Part shown: positions 24,001 through 33,152 of the stretch, piece after piece
Numbering within the stretch: the stretch's first letter is position 1
How the letters are laid out: every line of letters begins with the position of its first letter
Source of the DNA: Axinella damicornis
Lineage: Eukaryota > Porifera > Demospongiae > Axinellida > Axinellidae
DNA: 64,000 bases
Assembly: GCA_963931865.1 (NCBI GenBank)
Contig: OZ007516.1
Span: forward strand, 1,475,883 to 1,539,882
Reading direction: 5' to 3'
Notes under the pieces: generated by a model
Seen by the model: the letters and a program-made list of their open reading frames with translations, nothing else
What the model was told of the DNA's origin: nothing
Database searches by the model: none
Program-made: the position numbers and the translations under genes

Positions 24001-27000
24001 AGTAGAGTTGCAACAGCTCTCATTCAAGTTAATGGACTCGCTACACCTGATGAGATTCAGTTCAGCCTCTCAATTGTTTGCAGTGCTGTAAAGCCTGAAA
24101 GGGAGGGTGGACTCAGGCATTTCCTCATTCAGACCTGGAATGACTTCTGTACCCTTCTTCAAATATCAGTGTGGTTTGTATCTGCATGGAATTCGTAGTC
24201 CCAAATAATTAAAATAGCCTCATAGTTTCACTTGTCCATTGCACTGCAACTAGCCTTGTTCCCAGGCCCCACCCACCTTTTCATCGTTTGTCTGGCACAT
24301 AATCTCACAAAGGTTTGAAATTACCAAAAGGTTTGAGAACTAAAAGTCAGTGTTTGGGTGTTTATCAACCAACTAGGTACGTGTGGTAAGTTACCGCTCT
24401 TCTGGACCCCAGAGTGCCCACGCACAATCAGGTTTCTACCGTCCTTTCTATCTCACATCGCTGATCACATGAGAGTTCAGACAATAACACACTGGGTGGG
24501 GCTACATTGTGCACTTGCTGTCTCAAATGTGGCTGACCCCAGCGGCATAGTCCGATGTAAGTAACAGGAATAGGAAGGGTGGTATAAAGGGTTCAACTGG
24601 GCATGTGACGTGTACCCTGCCACTCCAAACATGCGCTTGGCAACGGCCTGGAGCTTGACGTCCAACAAGTGCTAGACAGGTGTCCGCTTCAACGTAAACA
24701 ATTATATTTTGCATAAATTAATGTTTGCTGCTAATCGACTACATCACATCGCACGTACTTGTCCTTTCCCACCTTTCTGTACTTCAAGTGACAAACCTCT
24801 GTTGGAAACATCAGAACAAAGATACGTTAAACATTATGCAGTTGTGAATGCGTAATGTGTACAGTCTACATTGGGCGTAGCTTGTTCTCCAGCAGTCTAT
24901 CGTGTTGTGTTAATCTGTAAGCACCCTCCTGCTCTTCCAGCTGTCTATTGTGTTGTGTTCTAATTGTAAACACCCTCCTGCTCTTCCAGCTGTCTATTGT
25001 GTTGTGTTCTAATTGTAAACACCCTCCTGCTCTTCCAGCTGTCTATTGTGTTGTGTTCTAATTGTAAACACCCTCCTGCTCTTCCAGCTGTCTATTGTGT
25101 TGTGTTCTAATTGTAAACACCCTCCTGCTCTTCCATGTTGTGTCCAATGTTCTAATCTATAACACCCTCCTTCTCTTCCAATGCAGAGTACCATGGCAAC
25201 GTGCCTGGCAGACGGTAAGTAACTACCGTAGGATTGCATGGTAATTACATTACATTTCCAGGTTTTAAGGCAAAATTAATGTAGTTGTGCATGCATAATG
25301 CAATGTGATAATATAGTGTAACACATTTAATTTTAATTCAAAACAAACTTAAATTGCCATTCTAAAATTCTCTCAATCAAACCAGATGTGGGTTAGCACT
25401 CAGTTCTCTTACTTGGCCGTGCCCCTAGCCCCACCCACTCACAGTACAGTGATACCTAGCCCCACCCACTATTCACAGTACAGTGATGCCTAGCCCCACC
25501 CACTCACAGTACAGTGATACCTAGCCCCACCCACTATTCACAGTACAGTGATACCTAGCCCCACCCACTCACAGTAGTGATACCTAGCCCCACCCACTAT
25601 TCACAGTACAGTGAGACCTAGCCCCACCCACTATTCACAGTACAGTGATGCCTAGCCCCACCCACTCACAGTACAGTATATAGTGATGCCTAGCCCCACC
25701 CACTATTCACAGTACAGTATATATACAGTGATGCCTAGCCCCACCCATTATTCACAGTACAGTATACAGTGATGCCTAGCCCCACCCATTATTCACAGTA
25801 CAGTATACAGTGATGCCTAGCCCCACCCATTATTCACAGTACAGTATACAGTGATGCCTAGCCCCACCCACTATTCACAGTACAGTGATTCAGTGAGACC
25901 TGGTTGCCAGCATTCTAGGGGCCACTATAGATACACAGGTGACAGTCATTTTGTACAGCAACTGGAACCAACAGCAGTCATCATAATAGACCATCCACAA
26001 TACAGAATTCCTGTAGAGGGATTATGGTACATTGCAGTAGCTATTGCTCATGTACCAAATTTGATTGCACAATGTCATTTCCTGCACGATGTCATTTCCT
26101 GCACAGTGGCTGCTCCATGCAAACTTGGGTGCTCAGGACTTCAATACTGCAAGAACTTCAACAACAGGTATGACACGTTATCATGTCATTGTGATGTGTG
26201 AGGTCATCATGATGTCATTGTAAGTCCCATACCATACCACTATGTAATCAAAACTGACATTCTACAATTTGGCGACAAACTGGTGCCCCCTTCCAACCTT
26301 CTCCCCCCCCCCCCCCGCCCCACACACACACTCTTCCTTTTCCACACACAACCGCTCACTCTCACAGGCCGACCGATTCCTTCCGCAATTGTAACTCTGC
26401 TGCAGAAAGGATGGCTAAGAACACCTACTACAGCTGGGCAAACACGGGCATAATCCTCCACCCGCTCATCACCATCTCCGTTAACAGCATCCAGCGGTGC
26501 CACCCTGAAATGTGGAAGGTATGCTATGATGTCACTCAAGAATGCATGATGACATACCATGTCATGTCATTATGATGCTATATGATGTCATGTAATCAGA
26601 ACACCTAAAATTGGGCACAATCCTACCTGAAAATTTAGGAGGTATGCTACGTCTTCTCACTGTGACCATGATATAACTTTGGAATACCCACTAAAAATCG
26701 GGAACAAGAGGAGTGGTCTCAACTGTTGTTAGCAGGTATGGTCATTCCAGGGTGTGTGTACATCCATGAAGACATGTAGTCTGTATATCACCTTGGCTTC
26801 CCCATTCGTAGCATTTCCTGGCTTGTGTATGCAGTGCAATAACCTCACACCCGTGTTCGCTTCTTTGCTTCAGGCCGTGGCGTGCATCACCTATGTCCAG
26901 CCTTGCCACCCAACCACACACACTACACAAATATGCAGGTTTGTACGGACTCGTGTAACAATTGCATGCACTTACATTGCTATGGCTGTCAAAATGATTG

Positions 27001-28673
27001 GACAAATCTGTCTGAATATTGTGACTTTACTACTGTAGGACTATTTTGCATAGTAGTGGGTGGGGCCTGGGAATGCATGAGCTAATATTGTGTTTCTGCG
27101 ATTTGAATGTTCATAATAGGCAACAGGTGTATTGCTTTTGCACACTCAGAATGAACTTGCAATTTGCAATCTCAAGCAGTCCTATGGTACACAGTAATTG
27201 AAATGTCCATTCTCCCACCTACCCAGGGAAGACTGTATCACCCTCTTGAGGGACTGCAGTAATTCTACATTTGCCCCTGAGGCGGTCTGTGACATCATCG
27301 CACCTTCCAGCAGCAGCACAAACTGCATATCAATCAGCAAGTACCTCTGTAAGAGACATTTAGATTTAGTCTGGAAGCCCTCCCCACCCCATCTCTTCTT
27401 GGCCACAGAGAAACCAACAATGACTAGTTGTAGTGTAGATCTCATTACCCTCTCACCATCATAATAACATTCACGTGATGCTGCAGGATTAACCTCTGCA
27501 CCCTCTACACACACAGTGCCAAGCACCCACCGCACATCTGAGGTTGCTATAGTGACGAACCCATGTGACCCCAACCCTTGTGCACAAGGATTCTTCTGTT
27601 CAATCAACCACATGTGCCAATCGGAAGAACAGTTCGCCTGCTCCCCCTACTCTTGCAAGCCAGGGTGCACGTTCAGGGACGCTCCCAACTTTGTGTTCCC
27701 AGCCGGGAGTGCAGTGAGGGTGTCCTTGGTGGCCAACAACAAGGGATGTTACGGGTACTTCAACTGTTCCCCTCCAAGTTCCCCACGATTGAGTCCCACT
27801 GTGGGGTACTTGTCTGATGGCAGCAGCACACAGCCTCTCATGAGACACTGTGAAGATAACACCGGCTGCACCCTAAAAGGAGTAACATACGGTGAGCTCA
27901 CTCCCAAAAACAGTAACAGTTAATGGTCTTATGATATAATTATGTTGACCTCCCAACAGTTGACAGATAGACCATTTATACTTTGTTTTGTGTAGTGATG
28001 TCACGTTCGGCGAGGTTCACCTTTCTCTGGATCAAAACTTGCGCTCTTAATTATGACCATATTTCGTGGTAGATACGCATCGCTACTTCATGTGCTAGCA
28101 ATCTTACTGTCTTCCTCCCCATCATCTCTCACCATCCCCTGGCCCTCCCCCCACTACACGCATCACATGCACACAGCTCACCAGTTCTCCTTCACACAAG
28201 GGTGTAACTTCTGCTCCTGTTCCCACGGCAGACTCATCTGCACCAACCACACCTGCACCACAGCAGCCACTGGAGAGGTGGCATCATGTGAGCACCAAGA
28301 TTGAGCTCAGTAACTTCCTTGTATGGAAGGTACGGAGGTCGTGCCTTCTGTATAAGGAAGTTACTGAGCTCTGAGGTCTAATACAGTGTTGCAAGGAACT
28401 GCAAAGCCCTGTACTGAGATTAAATATGCATCAGCTACTTGTGACAAGTTCATGACTCACACAATGACCGTCACTTTACCTGGCCACCGCTCCCCTTCCA
28501 ACACCTCCTCACAGATGTGAACTGCAGCTGTCAGAGGGAATACCTCCCAGTGTGTTCCAAGGATGGCAGAACCATACCAAACCCCTGCATTGCACAGTAA
28601 GCTTATCAGAATGGTTTTATGCAATACCAGAATGCCAATTGTAGATTCCTTTTATACCTAGCTCCACTTTCCG

Positions 28674-28712
<39 letters not shown>

Positions 28713-28730
28713 GCACGCATGCACGCACGC

Positions 28731-28799
<69 letters not shown>

Positions 28800-31700
28800 T
28801 GCACAGTTGCCTTGGCTACAGCCCTCAGGACTACATCATGGGAAGCTGTAGCTCAGTGGACCAATGTTCCTCTAGCATCTGTGAAGCTGGATTCAGGTGC
28901 CTGCCAAAGAGACACGTGTGCCTCTCCAATGGTACAGGGGAGAAGTGCGAGCAGTTTTCATGTGGTACGTATACAGGGTCTAAACCACAGCCTTTAAATT
29001 TACCAAATTCTGTCTACCATTTGTGAATTCTGTCCAACCCACACACACAGTGCCGGTGATGCAAGTCTGCAGTGGCGAGTCAGTCCCAGTGTGTGACTCC
29101 TCCAACAACCAGCATCCCAACCTCTGCGCCTTCCTCAGAACACAGGAGGAGTTTGGGTACTTTGGATACTGCAAGGTACGTTGTGAGTGTTGAGCAGGCC
29201 TGTGAATATGCTGTAACACACTTAATGGTAGGTGTGAGTGCCAAAATCAGGGGGCAAAATTCAGAAGTAGCTGGCAGGCTAAAGCTGAGAGCCATTAAGA
29301 GGCTTATGAATATTGTTAACATACTGTTTTGCACATTTCGGGAGGGCCTGAATTGTCATGCAAAATTGGTGACAGCTAACCCTGGGTTCTAAGCCTCTAC
29401 CCGCATACTGTAGCTGTCACCAGCGGCCCTCATTTAATGTCCCACGGATACTAGCTTGGGAAGGAATCAGAGTGCAGTGCAACATGATGTAATGCAGTAT
29501 AGCACATGTACAGCCAATGTTGTCCTCCACAGACTGAGTGCTCAAGGTCCAAATCACTACCTGTGTGTGGGATGAATGGTGAGACGTATGAATCCCACTG
29601 TCAAGCTGAATACCTCCGAATTGCAGTGGACTACAGTGGGCCCTGTACAGCCATACCTGTCTCAGGTAGGACGCCAGTCTGTTGCGTACAGCATAACAAC
29701 ATCTGGTAACTGTTTTAAATCACACAGGCTGTCACTATGGCACAATCCCCAACTTCATTCATTCACATACCTATAGTAACTTTCTGTATACAGAATCAAT
29801 ATTTGAGCTATGTACTATGCTAGGTATCTTGGGCTATAGAGATATGAGGCTGGGAGTTGGACCATAGTGATCAGCGTGAATGGAGCATTTCAATGATGTC
29901 CTTTTTGCTGGAGGTTGAATTTTGACCCAAAATCATGAAAAAACCATGGATTATATATAGCCTTTGGTTTAGTGCGATTTTTGGCAAAATGTGACCGACA
30001 GCAAAAAACATTTTTAGGACATCATTTGAAAGCTCTTTTCATGCTGATCACAATGGCACTATCCCCAGCTTCATATCTCATTCACATACCCGATACAATG
30101 TGACTTTCAGGATATACAGAGTAGAACTACGTATGTACAGTGCTGATCGAGGCTGGGATTTGCACCATTGTGATTAGGCCTTGACAAATTATGCTAGCAT
30201 AATTTTGAGAATAATAGGTACTCAAGAGCATAAGGGAATTATGCTGGAATAAATATCCAGACCTGTGAGAATAATAGGCTACACTTACCCAATACTTATA
30301 ATTGAAGCTGTACTAAACAGCATGCTTGCTCAGACTCGCTGGTGTGCAGGCCTATCTCGCAAAGCCACACCCTCACACTAAACATTAGCATGCAAACTGA
30401 TTCTATATCTTATACTGGTTCAGCCATCCTCTGCAGCTGTAGAGCGAATGTTCTCCATCTTGCAAGACTCCTATATCAACAACAGTCATCGCTAGAGAAA
30501 TAATTATGCTCCTGTACAATGTATATATGCTGCAGTACAAGAACGCTGAGTGAAGAATAGTGTTGACAAATTATGCTAGCATAATTTTGACAATAATAGG
30601 ACACCTTCAAAGCATAATAGGCATTAATGCTGAGAATAAGGGAATAGAATAAGAGGGCAGAAAAAAAGCATAATTTGTCAAGGCCTAATTGTGATCAGCA
30701 TGATTATGTATTCACAATCTGGTAAGTATATTCACGAAGCAGCAATGAAACCCATAATCAATTTTGTAGCACCATCTCAACCTGAGATCACATACTTATA
30801 AGTGACAGGGACTTTGACTGTGTGAGATGCAATCAACTTGTGGTAGGATGATCTGATTATAGCCTTGTTCCCAGGCACTCATGCAGAAGGGGGAGATGAG
30901 CTCCTTCCCCCTTCTGGGCACCTGGGAATTAGCTTGAGGCTAGATCTGATAATTGCCGAGTGGGAAGTGGTAATTGTGCTGCATGAGATAGACAGTGAAC
31001 CGTGAGCACAATGACGTTTGTGCTTGATTTCCTTTGCACACTGCATGGTATAACAACTTGCCTTCTTTCTTCCAGCCTCAGACGGTATATCCTGTCCTGG
31101 AGTGATCTGTCCCCCTCTCCCCCACCCTGGGTGTACGGGAGTTACCTCCAGGGATGCCTGCTGCCGCAAGTGTGGTAAGAGACAAATGGGTTGTGAGATT
31201 GCTGGTCAGACAGCTAACTTAAGATGTCACCTTTTTTGTCCTTCCAGGGGCCCATCTGACCATCTTGATTGATAAGAACCATCTTCACAGGAACATCAAT
31301 GCTCTTGGGAAAACTGCCCTCTCCTCCACTGATATTGTTGAGAGACTCAGGCACCACATTAGTTCCGTAAGGGCAGTATATTTTCCAAGCAATCGTTAGG
31401 ATCAAAGACGCTGAGATATGAAGGCCTGAAACACATATAAAAACCCAGTTAACTTGATAACGTGCCTGCATGGGACTCACACATCAGCTCTCTATTATAG
31501 TAGCCAGCATGCAGTGCAATAGCATGTGCCTACACACACTGTTCCCTTCTACAGCTGCAGTGTGACCTGTACGGTCATGTGTCTCTGGACGGTTCCCTCT
31601 CTGTCCTTGTTCTGCCAACCGTCAACTCCTCTGCACCTGTCATGGTAAGCTGTCCACCTGGGTGATATATTCACATCAGCTTGATACGTAAGGGAAGCTG

Positions 31701-32269
31701 TCCACCTGGGTGATATATTCACATCAGCTTGATACGGAGGGAAGCTGTCCACCTGGGTGATATATTCACATCAGCTTGATACAGAGGGAAGCTGTCCACC
31801 TGGGTGATATATTCACATCAGCTTGATACGTAAGGGAAGCTGTCTACCCTGGGTGATATATTCACATCAGCTTGATATGTAAGGGAAGCTGTCAGGTGAC
31901 ATCAGCTTGATATGGAAGGGAATCAGCATATATACTGCCTAGTACAGATTTCATGATCAGTTCTGTAAGGGCATTTGCCTTTGCTCCACTCAGATTGAAG
32001 CGTGCAACCAGGAAGCAATCAAACTCTCCACCTTCATCAACAACCGCACTCCACTGCTGTCGTCGGACCCAGTTCTCTCTCATCTGGTCGCAGCCTTTGT
32101 CAACACCTCCCGGATTGAGCCTGTTCGGGTAGCAACTGAACCAATAGGGCCGGAGGTGACCAGTCGGAGTCCAGACCACCTCAGCAGTGGTAGCCAAGCC
32201 AGTGTGTCAGTATTGATGGTGATCCTCTTATCATTTGCAAACTACTTTTTCTTTCGTGCTCTGAGATGA
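16252..32269 (+). CDS. RECK: RECK homologue, GPI-anchored cysteine-rich Kazal protein
   Basis: A membrane-anchored inhibitor of metalloproteases (and, in vertebrates, a WNT7 co-receptor). Exons: 16252-16339, 16513-16574, 19629-19709, 19785-19839, 20268-20323, 21057-21125, 21872-21917, 22174-22212, 22439-22509, 23020-23091, 25187-25214, 26107-26167, 26368-26518, 26874-26938, 27227-27348, 27517-27891, 28177-28287, 28515-28596, 28807-28964, 29051-29175, 29533-29665, 31076-31174, 31248-31366, 31555-31644, 31994-32269; 877 aa (human 971). It has a signal peptide (1-24) and three CC-type cysteine knots (about 30-95, 96-150, 166-222). [19 protein letters not shown] and CHPEMWKAVAC are nearly vertebrate-like. 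Next come PCDPNPC, three Kazal or Kazal-like modules (about 518-683; [23 protein letters not shown]), a VWC-like module ending CRKCG, and [21 protein letters not shown] hydrophobic C-terminus fits a GPI signal. Vertebrate RECK has five knots, so two are missing or too diverged to see. Confidence 0.94.
17313..17829. mobile_element. Putative TIR element with perfect 22 bp ends
   Basis: GTACAAGAGAATTCTAGTTC at 17313 (22 bp arm to 17334) is exactly inverted at 17808-17829. The 517 bp between hold no recognised transposase. It lies in RECK intron 2. No clear target-site duplication was found. The right part overlaps a direct repeat at 17711-17910. Confidence 0.55.
17711..17910. repeat. Direct repeat with 118 bp period, containing a palindrome
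   Basis: A block beginning CAGACATCTGGGTGCCCCTC at 17711 recurs at 17829 and is nearly identical for about 80 bp. Copy 1 contains TAGTAGTCACTA and its complement TAGTGACTACTA. The second copy starts right at the TIR end of the element at 17313-17829, so the two were probably formed in one event. Confidence 0.75.
19339..19412 (+). repeat. (ACA)n trinucleotide repeat
   Basis: Imperfect ACA repeat in RECK intron 2; no coding role is seen. Confidence 0.9.
19931..20016. repeat. Foldback repeat with long perfect inner arms
   Basis: TAGCCTCGTTCCCAGGCC and GGCCTGGGAATGAGGTTA flank inner arms CCACCGCCAGTATTTCA and its exact complement. It is in RECK intron 4. The inner arm sequence is not shared with other copies. 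Confidence 0.85.
20633..20670. repeat. Foldback repeat (TAGCCTCGTTCCCAGG family)
   Basis: TAGCTTCATTCCCACACCT followed by GAGGCTGGGAATGGGGCTA; short degenerate copy in RECK intron 5. Confidence 0.7.
20991..21055 (+). repeat. (CA)n microsatellite abutting a splice acceptor
   Basis: About 32 CA units running straight into the CACACAG acceptor of RECK exon 6 (21057). Confidence 0.95.
21334..21389. repeat. Foldback repeat (TAGCCTCGTTCCCAGG family)
   Basis: TAGCCTCATTCCGAGGC and GGCCTGGGAATGAGGCTA ends with a short loop; RECK intron 6. Confidence 0.75.
21690..21871 (+). repeat. Pyrimidine-rich (CTCCCTCAC)n tract at a splice acceptor
   Basis: Imperfect repeats of TCCCTCACTCTTTCCCC on the RECK sense strand, ending in CTCCACAG in front of exon 7 (21872). 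It forms an unusually long polypyrimidine tract. Confidence 0.85.
21969..22072 (+). repeat. (GGGGA)n tract
   Basis: A G-rich run on the RECK sense strand, 50 bp after the exon 7 donor; potential G-quadruplex former. Confidence 0.9.
22528..22890. repeat. Tandem array of foldback repeats
   Basis: About five units made of CCAGCCTCGTTCC and CAGGCTGCAGGGGAACGAGG, each itself an inverted repeat. They begin 18 bp after the RECK exon 9 donor. The array appears to be a member of the dispersed foldback family that became tandemly amplified. Confidence 0.85.
23079..23450 (+). repeat. Minisatellite containing repeated splice-donor sequence
   Basis: Units of about 36-42 bp start with the 3' end and donor of RECK exon 10 (AGTGAG|GTGAGT) and repeat about ten times, each followed by a GGGCTGACAG block. 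The true exon end (23091) is the first donor of the array. Confidence 0.9.
24900..25185 (+). repeat. Minisatellite containing acceptor-like sequence
   Basis: Four to five copies of a 49 bp unit containing CACCCTCCTGCTCTTCCAG, just upstream of RECK exon 11 (25187). Each unit carries a pyrimidine tract plus CAG, so each is a potential 3' splice site. Confidence 0.9.
25415..25890 (+). repeat. Minisatellite, about 34 bp unit
   Basis: About a dozen units of CCTAGCCCCACCCACTATTC and ACAGTACAGTGATG, with length variants (TATACAGT insertions), in RECK intron 11. No coding role is seen. Confidence 0.9.
28303..28371. repeat. 18 bp hairpin after RECK exon 17
   Basis: GAGCTCAGTAACTTCCTT at 28303-28320 is exactly inverted at 28354-28371. 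It lies 15 bp after the exon 17 donor, so in pre-mRNA it would form a stem next to the 5' splice site. Confidence 0.85.
28676..28806 (+). repeat. (CA)n/(CACG)n microsatellite abutting a splice acceptor
   Basis: A long CA repeat with a CGCACGCA interruption, ending CATGCACAG at the acceptor of RECK exon 19 (28807). Confidence 0.95.
30175..30687 (+). mobile_element. hAT-type transposon relic
   Basis: Ends TAGGCCTTGACAAATTATGC and its complement are flanked by a perfect 8 bp target-site duplication ATTGTGAT (30167-30174, 30688-30695). Inside, about 30416-30496, the plus strand reads [18 protein letters not shown], typical of the hAT C-terminal dimerisation domain, then stops. The 513 bp copy has lost most of its transposase. 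It sits in RECK intron 21. Eight-bp duplications are typical of hAT elements. Confidence 0.85.
30860..30942. repeat. Foldback repeat with copy-specific arms
   Basis: TAGCCTTGTTCCCAGG end with inner arms CAGAAGGGGGAGATGAGCTC / GAGCTCCTTCCCCCTTCTG. The right end (TGGGAATTAGCTTGAGGCTA) has an insertion. It is in RECK intron 21. Confidence 0.75.
31641..31915 (+). repeat. Minisatellite starting at the RECK exon 24 donor
   Basis: About five units of near 51 bp containing GGGAAGCTGTCCACCTGGG and CACATCAGCTTGATACG. The first unit begins with the real donor (ATG|GTAAGCTGTCC); later units carry the donor-like ACGTAAGG. Confidence 0.85.
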
Positions 32270-33152
32270 TTTTGGACGGGCATAATTATGAATGCACTTG
32301 TCCCCCCTCGGTTGTGCATTTGCATCAATCATCGTTCATTTGTAGCGTTGGTATTCATCCCCAACAATCCTCTATTTGCTGTGTGTATATTTTTTGACGT
32401 TTATATTGTATAGTGTTAAATTTTAATGCCTTAATTGTTGTATGCTTACAAGCTGTTTGCTGTTTTGTGTGGTGTACATAATATTGAAGTATTTCATGTC
32501 AGATTTCCCTGTACTCCACACATGACTATTAAATAGAGCAGGTATCCCCTAAATGGGCAGCTCTTGCACTTGAATTGTAGATTGTTCGTCCTGTAATCGA
32601 TGCCACTAATCTGAATGCACACTTTCAAGTTGAGAGGGAATGTCAGCCTCTCTTACAGAAAGGGATGTTCCATGTCACCCGGTAGTCTCGGTCCCAGAGC
32701 TCAGACCCAACCAACCCAGCATGGATCGCTTTTAGTATCGCGCGTTATACTGAAAGCAATACACGCACTGGATAAACGGTCTGGGAACGAGACTAGTCAC
32801 CCGGGAGACACCATTGATATACTTGGAGGATATTGAACTGAAGTGGTTATTGGTCTGGCAGGAAGTAGGGCAATGGGTTAGGGCCACATGCATGTTTTCC
32901 GGTACTACTACCAATATTCACGTCCATATTGAGGGCACAAGCAACTGAACTCAACTGCCTTGACAAAAACATTTACATTGTGTGGATTATAATTTTTATG
33001 CTTTGGGATTGGATGACTACAAAATGCCTGAGTGCCCTGTACGCATGCGCAGAGCCAGGTTTCCGTACGTCAAACTATATTAGCTGGACCACGCCCCTAT
33101 GGGCAGAAACATCTCGGGGCGTTTATATCGCCGCCTCACCGTGGCCCTAACA
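32270..33152. other. Intergenic interval between RECK and the CARD-DEATH-Ubl gene
   Basis: It includes the likely RECK 3' UTR; an ATTAAA near 32528 could be the poly(A) signal. A foldback-family copy (about 32683-32797) has TAGTCTCGGTCCCAGAGC and GTCTGGGAACGAGACTAG ends. The segment 32838-32885 (GGTCTGGCAGGAAGTAGGG) recurs at 57915-57950. No coding exon was recognised. Confidence 0.6.

Noticed and set aside
26882..27085. Cys-rich reading frame [16 protein letters not shown] after RECK exon 14
   Set aside because: Splicing at 26938 to 27227 gives [13 protein letters not shown], matching the family, so the extension is intron read-through in another frame.
27487..27516. Upstream acceptor for RECK exon 16 at CTGCAG|GATTAACC
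   Set aside because: With the phase of exon 15 it would create an immediate TGA; the acceptor at 27516 keeps the frame and matches the family.
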